A DNA stretch of 64,000 bases, taken from contig WLWS01000004.1 of NCBI GenBank assembly GCA_012103475.1, positions 124,001 through 188,000 on the forward strand. Reading direction: 5' to 3'. A model generated the notes under the pieces. It saw only the letters and a list, made by a program, of their open reading frames with translations, made no database searches and was not told the DNA's origin. The DNA comes from Gammaproteobacteria bacterium. Lineage in GTDB: Bacteria; Pseudomonadota; Gammaproteobacteria; Eutrophobiales; Eutrophobiaceae. The position numbers and the translations under genes were made by a program. Of the stretch, positions 31,383-42,477 are shown one piece after another (the stretch's first letter is position 1; the number at the start of each line of letters is the position of its first letter).

Positions 31383-33132
31383 CTAATTGGGTGAATTGCT
31401 TTGCTCGTCCAACCACTTGTTAATACGAAGCTCCAGAACATCCAGTGGCACGGCGCCCTTAGCGTGAACCTGATCATGAAATTCACGTATATCAAAATTA
31501 TCTCCAAGCCTTGCCAAAGATTTAGCGCGAAGCTCCTTGATTTTTAATTCACCCAATTTGTATGCCAAAGCCTGTCCCGGCCAGGCAATGTAGCGGTCAA
31601 TTTCTACCTCAATATCATGCCTTGTTTTCGCCGTATTACTGGCGAAAAACTCTATTGCTTTCTGTCGATCCCAGCCATACAGATGCATGCCGGTATCCAC
31701 TACTAAACGTACTGCCCGCCACATTTCATAGGTTAACTGCCCGAATTTACTATAAGGATCCTGATAAAACCCCATCTCCACACCAAGACTTTCAGAATAC
31801 AGACCCCAGCCTTCGATAAACCCGGTGTAACTAAGGTTTTGCAGCAAAGGGTGGGACTCAGGTAGTTCCTGAGCAAGCGTAATTTGAAGGTGATGCCCCG
31901 GCATAGCTTCGTGAAGAGTCAGAGCCTCCATTTCCCAGGTTGGGCGTGTATCAAGAGCATAAGTATTAGCGTAGAAATAACCGGGACGACCATTTTTACT
32001 TGAACCGCCATAATAGTAAGCAGTGGTTTGAGATTTAGCCGCGTAGTCTGGAATAGCCTTCACACCATAAGGTAAGCGTGGCAAGGTTCCGAACAGTCTG
32101 GCAAGTTCTGGATCTGCACGTTTGGCAATATCTCTGTAACGCATTAACAACTCTTCCGCGCTTTTTACAAAAAACTGTGAATCTGTCCGGAGAAATTCCG
32201 TAAATTCTGCAAAATTTCCTTCAAAACCACTTTCCCTGATCACCGTATCCATTTCTTTTCGAATGCGCTTCACTTCGCGCAAACCAAGTTCATGTATTTC
32301 CTTTGGCGCTATCTGAAGAGTCGTAAAGTGACGTGCGCGATGATGATACCAGGCCTTTCCATCTGGGAGATCTTTCATAGCTATAGACGTCACGGCATTG
32401 GGAATATACTCCGCCTCTATAAATTTGAGTAAGTCTCGAAATGCCGGGTAAAGATCTTTCTCTACAATTTGTAATGCCTTCTGATTTATTTCCACTCTTT
32501 CTTTTTCGGAGACAGATGCAGGATAGTTTGTAAAACTCGAAAGCAAGGGACTATCTTCGACTTTCTCAGGGATGATATTCCTGATTTGTAAGGGTACATC
32601 GCGCAAGGTAACCACAGGTGGAGTTATCCCTTCACGAAGCCCGGCTTTCAACATGGTGATATTGTCAGAAATGAGCTCATCGACTTTCATCAACCTTTCA
32701 ATTCGATCAAGAAAGTCCTGCCGGGTCTTTTTAGGCATAAACTCAAGCGTCTGAGCAACATCCTGTTGCACGCCACCAAGTTGATAAATCAGAATAAGTT
32801 CTTCGGGAAAAGCAATGCCTGCAGTTTTGTCAGAAAGATATTTCTCTACCAGCATCCAGTCGAATGCGGCTTTGTTATTAAGCGCATCGACATCAACCTG
32901 ACGTATTTCCCTTAATAGCTGTTCCCAGTTTCGATCGCGCTTCTTTACAGCAGAGAGAGACATCCGGCCAGTTTGTATTCTGACCGGGATAACCAATATA
33001 GGTAGCGAAAGTGGGATCGCTACGCATTTCAAAATCCCAAATCTTATCGAACAAACTATTTAGTCTGTCTTCTTCACTGGCTTCTATAAAAGACGAAAAC
33101 GACAAAAATAACAACAGAATAATTATTTTCAT
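31383..33132 (-). pseudogene. DUF885 family exported metalloprotein, frameshifted near the N-terminus
   Basis: A COG4805/DUF885 protein, presumed secreted zinc-dependent hydrolase. The 5' part (33132 to about 32955) encodes a signal peptide and RLNSLFDKIWDFEMRSDP...TFATYIGYPG. The frame then shifts and continues from about 32960 to 31383 with the family's histidine motif LHEAMPGHHLQITLAQE and GFIEGWGLYSE. The junction lies in a TC repeat (32952-32960). Adding one TC unit joins the frames as WPDVSLSAVKKRDRNW. The second frame alone could start at an internal ATG (MSLSAVKKR) but would lack the signal peptide. It therefore looks inactivated or slippage-variable. Confidence 0.82.
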
Positions 33133-33164
33133 TTCCGTATTTCCATTGAGGTTACTTCAGAAAT

Positions 33165-33635
33165 TCAACCGATATTCTTGTTGTCACTTTCGGTCTTATT
33201 TGCCTTACTATAACCGCTGTCCTGCCGGTTAAGATTGACAGAATGTTTCTGGCAATAAATATCAAAAACCTTCTCCGGTGTCAGTCCTGCACAAATCATC
33301 GAGGAAACAAGAAAATGCAATATGTCGATCAATTCGACCCTGATATTCTGAATATCAATATCATCTTTACTCCACCATTTCCATAGCAATTCTTCGTCCA
33401 GTTCCTTTACTTCTTCCGACATCGCTTTTGAGTAGTTCGATAACCAGGTATTGGGTAGATCGTTAACTTTCAAATTACCCTCGCTAATTGAAGAAAAAAT
33501 GGTTTCCATTAGTAAGTTATTACCAGAATCATCTCCTATCTTGTTCTTTGCAAAGACGTAATCATTCAAATCGGCCTGCATTTCAAAAATCTTTTTCAGC
33601 ATATCAACGCTATCTGTTTGCGACTGTTCAGTCAT
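33165..33635 (-). CDS. Dimeric dUTP diphosphatase family protein
   Basis: An all-alpha NTP pyrophosphatase of 156 residues related to dimeric dUTPase (PF08761-like) and MazG-fold enzymes. It would hydrolyse dUTP or dUDP to dUMP, keeping uracil out of DNA. Metal-binding acidic motifs are visible: SEEVKELDEELLWKWW (about residues 72-87) and NIRVELIDILHFLVSSM, followed by AGLTPEKVFDIYCQKHSVN and a terminal RQDSGY segment typical of the family. It lies 32 bases upstream of the DUF885 gene and 27 bases downstream of the Sel1 gene. Confidence 0.85.
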   Translation of the reverse strand: MTEQSQTDSVDMLKKIFEMQADLNDYVFAKNKIGDDSGNNLLMETIFSSISEGNLKVNDLPNTWLSNYSKAMSEEVKELDEELLWKWWSKDDIDIQNIRVELIDILHFLVSSMICAGLTPEKVFDIYCQKHSVNLNRQDSGYSKANKTESDNKNIG

Positions 33636-33662
33636 TACTCTTCCTCTTTTATTTTTGTAAAC

Positions 33663-34912
33663 TCATTTTTTTATGTACTTTTCAGCAAAAGATCGTCCCA
33701 GACTCTCGGCTTCGATAATCTCGATATGATCAAGTTTCTCCCGGACTTTACTAAGCCCTTTCAGTGCTCTTTTCTCTTCGTCACGAGCCGCCACATACAT
33801 CCAGGCATAAGATTTTATATAATCCCGCTCTACACCTTTACCCTGACCATATAAGACGCCGAGATGAAACTGCGCAGCCTGATGCCCCTTCATGGCAGCC
33901 TTAAGATACCAGGCAACGGCGATCGAATAGTCTTGTTCAACCCCTGTCCCATCTTCGTAGTGTTTGCCTAACTGATACTGGCCAGATCAAAATCACTTTC
34001 AGTGGCAGCATGAAACCAGGTCACGGCTTTACGTGAATCTTTTTCGACACCATCACCCTCGGCAAATAAACGACCAACCTGATATTGGGCTTTGTAATAA
34101 TCGTCGCTGGCAGCTTTGCTAAACCATTTGAATGCAACTTCGCTGTCTTTCTCAACACCGTCGCCCCTGAGGTGCAACAGTCCAAGCTCATATTGAGCCC
34201 GGTCGTAATTCTGTTCTGCCGCGGCGCTGAACCATTGTGCAGCCGTACTGGTGTCTTTGGGCACCCCTTTTCCCTGCAAATACATCAAGCCAAGATTATA
34301 TTGTCCTTTGGCATACTTTTGCTCGGCAGTTTTTCGAAACCATTCAACCGCCTCTACGTCAGACTGAGCAACACCCTGACCATACAGCGAACAAAGACCC
34401 AGATTTAATTGGGCTTTCAGATTATCCTGCTTCGCAGCCAGTCGATACCACTTCACTGCTGAGGTAAGGCTTTGTTGAACACCCAGACCATTTGCGAACA
34501 TATAGCCGAGATTGTAGCGTGCCTGCGCGTGACCGAGTTCTGCGGCTCGCAGATAACACTGGTAGGCCTTTTTATAGTTTTGAGAGGTACCCAGAGCATT
34601 TTGATGACTCCAGCCCATCACCGCTATCGCATCGGCATTATTCTGCCCAGCCGCAAGACGTAACCAATAGAAAGCTTCGTCATAGTCCTGACGAATACCA
34701 ACACCTTCCAGATACATCTCCCCTACTCTTGCCTGTGCCTCTACTGATCCTTGCCGGGCCGCTTCTCGATACCATTGAGCCGCCAGTCCCATATTCTGAG
34801 CTATACCCAAACCACTGTCATATAAGCCGGCTAGAGTCAGTTGAGCAGTCACGTCGCCGCCTTTTGCCTGACCGATCAGAAAAGTAATTTCGGTATTTTC
34901 AGCCACAATCAA
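33663..34912 (-). pseudogene. Sel1-repeat (TPR-like) protein, frameshifted near the C-terminus
   Basis: A protein built of about ten or eleven 36-residue Sel1 repeats of the pattern A-x-x-x-L-G-x-(L/M)-Y-x-x-G-x-G-V-x-x-(D/S). The 314-residue part (34912-33968) ends prematurely with DFDLASIS. The downstream frame continues QYQLGKHYEDGTGVEQDYSI and the final repeats to 33663. A single missing C in the minus-strand run at about 33980-33983 explains the break; restoring it gives DLAQYQLGKHY. No signal peptide is seen. The start is a TTG at 34912 or a GTG at 34906, without a good ribosome-binding site. Sel1 proteins act as scaffolds; the partner is unknown. Confidence 0.8.
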
Positions 34913-35180
34913 ATGTCGACTTTGGTGGTGTTACGATGTCAAGCAATGCTTCCTTCTCCTTTTTACTCAATCGTTTAATCTGATATTCTCTTTTTGTCGC
35001 CTCTGAGCGTGTCAGAATAGTTTCCTGATAAACCAGTTCGACCGGTCTGCGTGCCCGGGTGTAGGCTGAGGTAGAACGTCGACTGTTATTATGCTCATCG
35101 ATACGGCGAGCAATATTTTTTATGCCTGTGTAAAGGCTAGTATCTGCACATCTGACCATGTATACATACCAATTGTCCAT
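34899..35180 (-). CDS. GIY-YIG nuclease family protein (YhbQ/UPF0213-like)
   Basis: A 93-residue stand-alone GIY-YIG domain: WYVYMVRCADTSLYTGI at the N-terminus provides both tyrosine positions, RRIDEHN supplies the conserved Arg and His, and an ATKREYQIKRL segment provides the conserved Glu. Such small proteins nick or bind DNA in repair or mobile contexts. Its 3' end overlaps the Sel1 gene by 14 bases. Confidence 0.88.
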   Translation of the reverse strand: MDNWYVYMVRCADTSLYTGIKNIARRIDEHNNSRRSTSAYTRARRPVELVYQETILTRSEATKREYQIKRLSKKEKEALLDIVTPPKSTFDCG

Positions 35181-35355
35181 CTGCGTGATATCAGTATGTT
35201 CCTGTTAAATGATTATTAAAAATTGTTCATAGAAGTTAGTCTCCTGACAGCAGAGAATACAGAATTCAGCAAGGCAAATATAGTTTCCTGATGCAGGCAC
35301 ATGACATCTTTCACAACATTTCCAATACAGGTCGAAACCACCATAACTGATTAAT

Positions 35356-37221
35356 ATGACCCTGCTAAAACTAAATAAAGTATCGCTTGCCTATGGTCAT
35401 ATTCCGCTTCTGAGTACTGCCAGTTTCCAACTGGAACGTGCCGAACGGGTGTGCCTGCTGGGGCGAAATGGTACTGGCAAATCCACCTTTTTTCGATTGC
35501 TTTATGGTGAGGCGCAGGCTGATGACGGTGAGATCTGGCGTCAGGACTCACTGAAACTTTCTTATTTGAGTCAGGAAATACCGGAAATCCTTCACACGTC
35601 TGTATTCGATACCGTTGCCGAAGGTCTCGGCGAGCTGGGAGCCGTTCTCGCTGACTATCACAAGCTCTCAGCACTGGCTGATGAACAAAGCCATTCAGCT
35701 CTGACAGCACTGCATCATAAAATCGATCAACTTGGAGGCTGGAATATTCAACAAAAAGTCGAAACTGTGATTTCCAGGCTGTCCCTGCCAGCCGACATGA
35801 AATTTGAAGACTGCTCCGGTGGTGTGAAAAGACGCGTGATGCTTGGCCGGGCGCTGGTAAGTAATCCGGATGTTCTGCTACTGGACGAACCGACCAATCA
35901 TATGGATATCACAGCTATTACCTGGCTGGAAGATTTCTTGCTTGGATTTAATGGCTCGATCATTTTTATCACACACGATCGAACTTTGTTGAGACGCCTG
36001 GCAACCAGAATCATTGAACTGGACCGAGGCAATTTGGTTTCTTTTCCCGGTAATTATGACGAGTACCTGAAAAGAAAACAGCATTTGCTCAATACAGAAA
36101 ACATCGCCAACGAAAGATTTGACAAAAAGCTTAACGAGCATGAGATCTGGGTACGTCAGGGTATCAAGGCCAGACGCACACGAAATGAAGGCCGGGTCAG
36201 GGAGCTCGAGCGAATGCGAGATTTGCGCAAGCAAAGGATTGAACAACAAACAACGGCTTCACTTAAGATTGATGCAGGAGAGATGTCCGGTAAACGTGTC
36301 GTTAAACTCCACAATGTTAGTTTCAGTTTTGACCAGAATCCAATAATAGAAAAATTTTCAACATCGATAGTTCGTGGTGACCGAGTCGGCATCATTGGCC
36401 CTAATGGTTGCGGCAAGAGCACCTTGATAAAACTCATGCTGGGACAGTTAACACCGTCTAGCGGCAAAGTGATTAGCGGAACTAATCTTGAAGTCGCCTA
36501 TTTCGATCAACAGCGTCAGCAACTCGACGTGAAGAAGTCCATTAGAGAAAACATCAGTCAGGGTTCTGATCAGGTCGAAATTGGAGGTCGTTCACTTCAC
36601 ATAATAAGCTATATGAAAAACTTTCTGTTTGCACCGGAACGGATCAATTCGCCGGTGAGTAGTTTGTCCGGCGGAGAACGAAATCGATTGCTACTTGCCA
36701 GAATTTTTACCTTGCCTGCCAATTTACTGGTTCTGGACGAACCTACAAACGATCTGGACATGGAGACACTTGAGCTGCTGGAGGAACTCCTTGCAGAATA
36801 TTCCGGTACTTTATTGTTAGTCAGCCACGATCGAGCCTTTCTGGACAGAGTCGTTACCAGCGTCATAGCCTTCGAAGACGATAACAGGGTTCGTGAATAT
36901 GTAGGCGGATATGAAGACTGGTTGAAGCAAGTTGCTCCAACTAAGAATAAAACTAATAACGAAACACCGAGTACAACAACAAAAACTGGCAAAGGCAAAA
37001 AAATCAAACTCAGCTACCATGAGAGCCGGGAACTTGCAGATTTACCTCAGTTAATCGAATCTCTTGAGGCCGAGCAAAAAAACATAGAAGAACATATAAG
37101 CCAGTCAGATTTCTACAAACAAGACAAAGAGAAAATCACTGCAGTTCTGGCAAAACTCGATGAAATTAGTGAAGCCCTGACGACACACTACAGTCGCTGG
37201 GAAGAACTAGATTCCTATTGA
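35356..37221 (+). CDS. uup: ABC-F family ATPase Uup
   Basis: A soluble ABC-F protein of 621 residues with two ATPase domains and no membrane segment. The first has Walker A GRNGTGKS, a degenerate signature CSGGVKRR and Walker B VLLLDEPTNHMD. The second has GPNGCGKS, LSGGERNR and LLVLDEPTNDLD. A Lys-rich linker (about residues 535-555) leads to a C-terminal coiled coil (about 560-620), the Uup hallmark. Uup influences transposon precise excision and ribosome function. It lies 175 bases from the divergent GIY-YIG gene and 72 bases before rapA. Confidence 0.93.
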   Translation: MTLLKLNKVSLAYGHIPLLSTASFQLERAERVCLLGRNGTGKSTFFRLLYGEAQADDGEIWRQDSLKLSYLSQEIPEILHTSVFDTVAEGLGELGAVLADYHKLSALADEQSHSALTALHHKIDQLGGWNIQQKVETVISRLSLPADMKFEDCSGGVKRRVMLGRALVSNPDVLLLDEPTNHMDITAITWLEDFLLGFNGSIIFITHDRTLLRRLATRIIELDRGNLVSFPGNYDEYLKRKQHLLNTENIANERFDKKLNEHEIWVRQGIKARRTRNEGRVRELERMRDLRKQRIEQQTTASLKIDAGEMSGKRVVKLHNVSFSFDQNPIIEKFSTSIVRGDRVGIIGPNGCGKSTLIKLMLGQLTPSSGKVISGTNLEVAYFDQQRQQLDVKKSIRENISQGSDQVEIGGRSLHIISYMKNFLFAPERINSPVSSLSGGERNRLLLARIFTLPANLLVLDEPTNDLDMETLELLEELLAEYSGTLLLVSHDRAFLDRVVTSVIAFEDDNRVREYVGGYEDWLKQVAPTKNKTNNETPSTTTKTGKGKKIKLSYHESRELADLPQLIESLEAEQKNIEEHISQSDFYKQDKEKITAVLAKLDEISEALTTHYSRWEELDSY

Positions 37222-37293
37222 AATAATGTCATTTGTGGAAATCACAGCTAATTACTCTACTATATCGCTCCCCATACCCCGAGATATAAAATA

Positions 37294-40158
37294 GTGCAGG
37301 ACTTTATAGTTGGTCAACGCTGGATAAACGACGCCGAATTGCAGTTGGGCCTTGGCACTGTAATTGACGTTGAGCATCGTATGGTTACTATCCTCTTCAA
37401 GGCTGTGGATGAGACACGAATCTATTCCCGTCAAACAGCGCCTCTAAGCCGGATAATTTTTTCCGAAGGTGACACCATTCGCGGCGAAGGCAACGTCGAG
37501 ATTATTGTCCATAGGGTCTTGGAAACGAATGGTCTGGTAAGCTACAAAGGTAAGGACTCTGAAGGCGTTCATCACGAAATTGATGAGGTATTGCTGGACA
37601 ATAAAATTCAGCTGAATCGTCCTTCTGAACGATTGTTAAGTTATCAAATCGATAAAAATAAATGGTTCACATTACGTTATCAAAGTCTGCAACAACTTAA
37701 CCGTAATAATCATTCTCCTCTTCGTGGCTTACTTGGTTGCCGGGTTAACCTGATTCCGCATCAGTTGTATATAGCCCATGAAGTCGCTGGTCGTTACGCT
37801 CCACGCGTTTTGCTCGCTGATGAAGTCGGACTGGGCAAAACCATTGAGGCCGGGCTCATTATTCACCAGCAGTTGTTAACAGAACGTGCAAATAGAGTCT
37901 TAATCATTGTTCCAGAAAGTCTGGTTCACCAGTGGTTTGTTGAACTACTGAGACGTTTCAATTTGCATTTCAGTATTTTCAACGAGGAGAGATACGCAGC
38001 AATTACAGAGTATGAAACTGAGCAAAATCCTTTCCAAAATGATCAACTGGTCCTTTGTAGTCTGGATTTTCTCATGAAACAAGAAACTATAATGGATGAT
38101 GTAAGAACTGGTGAATGGGACATGCTGGTAGTTGACGAGGCCCACCATCTGGACTGGTCACCAGAATTGGCCAGCCCCAAGTACAAGGTGATAGAAGAAC
38201 TTGCCAATCTCACCGATAGCGTGCTGTTGCTGACAGCGACGCCTGAGCAACTCGGTAAAGCAGGTCACTTTGCCAGATTGCGTCTACTCGATCCAGGACG
38301 CTTTCCGGACTTTGAAATCTTTATCAATGAAGAAAAAAACTATAAAAATACCGCTGATGCCATACAAACTTTGCTGGACAGCGATTCAATTGATCAATCA
38401 TTGCTGAAAAAATTGTTTGAATTGGTAAACGAGCCAGTTCCCGGCGTATTATTGAATAAAAAGGCCAGACCAGGTACTGAGAAATTAACAAAGCTGAAAG
38501 AAAACCTGCTGGATAAACTGGTCGATCGCCACGGCACCGGAAGAGTCTTGTTTCGTAATACTCGGGCCGCAGTAGCAGGTTTTCCTGAGCGAAAATTACA
38601 TGGCTATCCTCTACCGATGGATTCAGCCTATAAGACACTCGTCTTTGACTCATTTAAGTCTTCTTTAACGCCTGAAAGAACCTATACCGCGATTAAGCAA
38701 GAAAATCTTTCAGACTGGTCTAGGGTCGATACCCGATTTGACTGGTTGCTGGACAAACTCAATGAATTGAAACCGAACAAGGTCCTGCTTATCTGCGCAA
38801 GCGCGATGACTGTACTCGAGTTGGCTGAATGTCTACGCATTAGAGCTGGCATCCATTCTGCTGTTTTTCATGAAAACATGAGCATAGTTGAAAGAGATCG
38901 TGCGGCTGCTTATTTTGCCGATGAAGAGGAAGGTTGCCAGGCTCTACTTTGCTCAGAAATTGGTAGCGAAGGCCGGAATTTTCAGTTTGCTCATCATTTG
39001 GTTTTTTTTGACCTTCCCCAAAACCCTGACCTTCTTGAACAAAGAATTGGCAGACTTGATCGCATAGGCCAGCAGAACACTGTAAACATACATGTCCCTT
39101 ATTTTAAAGGTTCTTCACAGGAAATCATGTTTCGGTGGCTGCATGAAGGTTTAAATGCTATTGAAAGGCCCTGTCCAGCGGCATCGACTTTATTTGAACA
39201 ATTCCATTCAGAACTGAGTGCGTTAGCTGCGCATGAAGGCGAAAAGATAGAAACGCTTATTGCAAACACAAAGACATCAATGGCGAACACCGAAGCGTCC
39301 CTACAAAAAGGTCGCGACAGATTACTGGAATATAATTCCTGTCGGCCTATGATCGCAAATAAACTGACGAAACTAGGACTTCAGTCAGACAAAAAATCCG
39401 GACTGGCAGAGTATATGGAAGCAATTTTCGACTGTTTTGGTGTACACAGTGAAGAACACAGTCATCTTCGCTACATAATTCGACCGGGAGACAATATGTT
39501 GACTGCTTTCCCGCATTTACAAGACGAAGGCATGACGGTGACCTACAATCGGGATATCGCGCTGGTGCATGAAGACGTACATTATCTGAGCTGGGACCAC
39601 CCGATGGTAAACAGCGTAATGGATATTGTTTTAAGCAGCGAGCTAGGTAACACCTCTCTTATCGCTATTGAACATGAAGGCATGGAGCCAGGCGAACTCT
39701 TACTCGAATGTATTTACATCTATGAAGCCACTGGAAATCAGAGTCTGCAGATAAATCGTTACTTACCCGCCACAACGATTCGAACTCTGGTTAGTGAGAA
39801 AGGTGACAACCTGGGCCGTAAACTTGATTACCAGACCATCAATCAATACTCAGTTAGTGTTGATCGGGACACATCGGCGCAGATTGTTCGGGCAAAGGCT
39901 GCGGAACTAAAGACCATGATAGGTTTCTGTGAACATGAAGCCGGGCAAACAGCTCCTGCCTTGTTGAAAAAAGCCCGACAGGATGCACTAGATCAGATTG
40001 AGCCGGAAATCGAAAGATTAAATGCGTTAAGTAAAGTGAATAAAAATGTTCGACAGGTCGAGATTGACTATTTCATTAAATTACGTGCTTCAATTGAAGA
40101 TGCATTAGATAAGGCCGAACCGCGCCTTGACGCGCTCCGCGTCATCATTACGAGTTGA
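37294..40158 (+). CDS. rapA: RNA polymerase-associated protein RapA
   Basis: A Swi2/Snf2 ATPase that recycles RNA polymerase after transcription, 954 residues. The GTG start gives QDFIVGQRWINDAELQLGLGTV, matching the E. coli N-terminus. Tudor-like N-terminal domains are followed by the helicase core: Walker A LADEVGLGKTIEAG, DEAHH box (VVDEAHHLDW), LLTATPEQLG, and in the second lobe LLCSEIGSEGRNFQFA and QRIGRLDRIGQ. The C-terminal RapA-specific domain is complete. A PHP phosphoesterase gene follows 10 bases after the stop. Confidence 0.97.
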   Translation: MQDFIVGQRWINDAELQLGLGTVIDVEHRMVTILFKAVDETRIYSRQTAPLSRIIFSEGDTIRGEGNVEIIVHRVLETNGLVSYKGKDSEGVHHEIDEVLLDNKIQLNRPSERLLSYQIDKNKWFTLRYQSLQQLNRNNHSPLRGLLGCRVNLIPHQLYIAHEVAGRYAPRVLLADEVGLGKTIEAGLIIHQQLLTERANRVLIIVPESLVHQWFVELLRRFNLHFSIFNEERYAAITEYETEQNPFQNDQLVLCSLDFLMKQETIMDDVRTGEWDMLVVDEAHHLDWSPELASPKYKVIEELANLTDSVLLLTATPEQLGKAGHFARLRLLDPGRFPDFEIFINEEKNYKNTADAIQTLLDSDSIDQSLLKKLFELVNEPVPGVLLNKKARPGTEKLTKLKENLLDKLVDRHGTGRVLFRNTRAAVAGFPERKLHGYPLPMDSAYKTLVFDSFKSSLTPERTYTAIKQENLSDWSRVDTRFDWLLDKLNELKPNKVLLICASAMTVLELAECLRIRAGIHSAVFHENMSIVERDRAAAYFADEEEGCQALLCSEIGSEGRNFQFAHHLVFFDLPQNPDLLEQRIGRLDRIGQQNTVNIHVPYFKGSSQEIMFRWLHEGLNAIERPCPAASTLFEQFHSELSALAAHEGEKIETLIANTKTSMANTEASLQKGRDRLLEYNSCRPMIANKLTKLGLQSDKKSGLAEYMEAIFDCFGVHSEEHSHLRYIIRPGDNMLTAFPHLQDEGMTVTYNRDIALVHEDVHYLSWDHPMVNSVMDIVLSSELGNTSLIAIEHEGMEPGELLLECIYIYEATGNQSLQINRYLPATTIRTLVSEKGDNLGRKLDYQTINQYSVSVDRDTSAQIVRAKAAELKTMIGFCEHEAGQTAPALLKKARQDALDQIEPEIERLNALSKVNKNVRQVEIDYFIKLRASIEDALDKAEPRLDALRVIITS

Positions 40159-40168
40159 GCAACTTAAT

Positions 40169-40993
40169 ATGAAAGTCGACCTGCATACGCATACCTCTGC
40201 ATCAGATGGAGAGCTATCCGCAGCAAGTCTGATACAGCGTGCTGAGGCGGCTGGCATAGAAATGCTGGCAATCACTGACCACGATACTGTCGCTGCGTAT
40301 TCGGATAACGGGAAACTCATGTTAAAAACCGGTAGACTGATTACGGGAATCGAGTTTTCCAGCCAATGGAAAAAAACTGGAGTTCATATTGTCGGTCTTA
40401 ACATTAGTCTGGAAAGCGATTCGATTAAAGAAGGAGTACTGCATCAGTCACAGGCAAGACGAGATCGCGCAATGCGTATTGCTGAAAAACTGGAAAAACT
40501 TGGCATAGAGAATGTCTGGAAAAATGTCGAAGCCATAGCCGGCGACAGTGTCATCGGCCGGCCTCATTTCGCACGATTTCTGGTCGAGAGTGGTGTCTGT
40601 AATTCCATTCGTCAGGCTTTCAGCAGCTATCTTGGTGCCGGTAAAACAGGCGATGTGAAGCAGTTCTGGGCTCCCTATGAAAAAATAATCACATGGGTTC
40701 GAGAGGCAGGAGGTGTTGCTGTATTGGCTCACCCTGAAAAATACAAACTCACTCGGACGAAACTGTCTTTGCTACTGGACGATTTTCAGGATGCGGGTGG
40801 TGAAGCCATGGAAGTCGTGTCTGGAAAGCAATCAAAAGATATTACGGAAAAATTATCCCGCCTGTGTTGTCAGAAAAACCTGCTTGCCTCAGTCGGTTCT
40901 GATTTTCATCAGCCCGGGCAATCCTGGTCCGAGCTAGGTCAAACCTCTGCCTTGCCCGGAGAATGCAAAACCGTATGGGGAAGATGGTCTTAA
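40169..40993 (+). CDS. PHP domain phosphoesterase (RnnA/YciV family)
   Basis: A 274-residue metal-dependent phosphoesterase. The frame is open from 40127, but the ATG at 40169 gives MKVDLHTHTSASDGEL, the first PHP metal motif (HTH...D). Others are ITDHDTVAAY, GIEFSS, VIGRPHFARFLVE, VLAHPEKYK and GSDFHQPG. Characterised members degrade short 5'-phosphorylated RNA, trim 5S/23S rRNA ends or hydrolyse 3',5'-nucleoside bisphosphates. It lies 10 bases after rapA and is probably co-transcribed. Confidence 0.9.
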   Translation: MKVDLHTHTSASDGELSAASLIQRAEAAGIEMLAITDHDTVAAYSDNGKLMLKTGRLITGIEFSSQWKKTGVHIVGLNISLESDSIKEGVLHQSQARRDRAMRIAEKLEKLGIENVWKNVEAIAGDSVIGRPHFARFLVESGVCNSIRQAFSSYLGAGKTGDVKQFWAPYEKIITWVREAGGVAVLAHPEKYKLTRTKLSLLLDDFQDAGGEAMEVVSGKQSKDITEKLSRLCCQKNLLASVGSDFHQPGQSWSELGQTSALPGECKTVWGRWS

Positions 40994-41052
40994 CTGTTCA
41001 AGCTCGATTTCTAAATTTGAACTCCGCTTGATTTCCCTGTTATTGTTGTGCA

Positions 41053-42467
41053 ATGAATCAGCTAAACAAAGAAGAACTCTGGAATCTCGGTGCAGTTGAA
41101 ATGGCCGAAGGTCTTCAAGAGCAAACGTTCAGTAGCAGAGAATGACAGAATCGTGCCTGCAAAGGCTCGACTCGGTCAATCCCACAATAAACGCAATGAC
41201 GGAAGTGCGTGCCAATATGGCTCTGACTGAAGCAGATTCGGCGGATGCAAAAATTGCCAGCGGTGACACTTATGGCCTGTTGCACGGTGTCCCGGTCAGT
41301 ATTAAGGGCAATGTTGATCTCGCCGGCTGGGCGACCGTAAATGGTTGCTCTGCTTTTAAAGACAGTATCGCTGAAAACAATTCTGACTGTGTTCAAAACT
41401 GGTTAAACGCCGGTGCCATAGTAATCGGCCGGACAAACACTCCAGAGTTTTGTTGTCGCTGGGAAACCTCTAATGAAGTCTTTGGTGCCACGCATAACCC
41501 CTGGAACACCGCCCTGACACCCGGTGGCTCCAGTGGCGGCGCCGCAGCGTCAGTTGCGTGTGGCATCACTGCACTGGCCCACGGTACCGATTTGGGGGGC
41601 TCATTACGTGATCCGGCTCAGGCCTGCGGGATAGCTTCAATTAAACCAACTCTGGGACGAGTGGCTGACTGGGTACCAAGCGAACCCGGAGATCCGGCAA
41701 TTGGCGTACAAATGATGAACACCGATGGGGTCATGGCCCGAAGGGTCGCTGATGTGAGACTTGGATTGCAGGCGATGTCAGCAGCGAGCTGGCATGATCC
41801 CTGGTGGAACTCACATAAAATGCAGGAAAGCAATCGCGAGCGGCGTGTTGCACTGGTTAAGGATCCCGCTGGCGGCGGCATTCATCCACAAGTCGCTGAT
41901 GGTCTTGAAAAAGCCGGGCAGTTATTGAACAAAGCAGGTTACCAAGTGGAAGAAACAGAACCTCCCGGAATTGAAGAAGCCGCCGATGTCTGGAAGACAG
42001 TCTGCATCGGTGAATTGACAAATCTACTTGCCCCGTCTGTAAAAGAGATTTGCGGAGAACGCATGCGGACGATGTTCGGTTTCTATGAGGAAATTGCGGG
42101 ACGCTTTTCAGCAGAAAACTATATGCTGGCCTTCGCCCGCAGAAAAAAACTGCTGCGTGAGTGGAATAATTTTTTTAGCACCTATTCTTTAATTGTCGCA
42201 CCTATCTGTACCCAGTCTCCTTACGCCACAGATAGTGATCTTGAGTCAAGAGAAAAAGTTGAAGAAATCATGCATAACCGTCGCATGATGGTGGCAATCT
42301 CTGCACTCAGTCTACCCGCTGCAGTAGTTCCAGTGGGCATCGCTGATGAACTACCTCAGGCAGTACAAATCATAGGTCCTGCTTATCAGGAAATGGATTG
42401 TCTGGCAGCTGCAGAAGCTATCGAAAAACAAGTGGGATCAATAACTCCAATAGACCCGAAACAATAG
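41053..42467 (+). pseudogene. Amidase-signature hydrolase, frameshifted near the N-terminus
   Basis: An amidase-signature enzyme. The catalytic triad region is intact: Lys in PVSIKGNVDLAGW, the Gly/Ser-rich LTPGGSSGGAAASVA, and GTDLGGSLRDPA with the nucleophilic Ser. The expected start is the ATG at 41053 (MNQLNKEELWNLGAVEMAEG), but that frame stops at 41143-41145. The main frame (441 residues) opens at 41142. A single missing base near 41140-41143 would join them as TFSSREMTESCLQRLD, which matches amidase N-termini. Translation from 41142 would lose about 30 residues of the N-terminal helix pair, so activity is uncertain. The stop and the restart overlap as ATGA. Confidence 0.85.
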
Positions 42468-42477
42468 AGATTAAATC

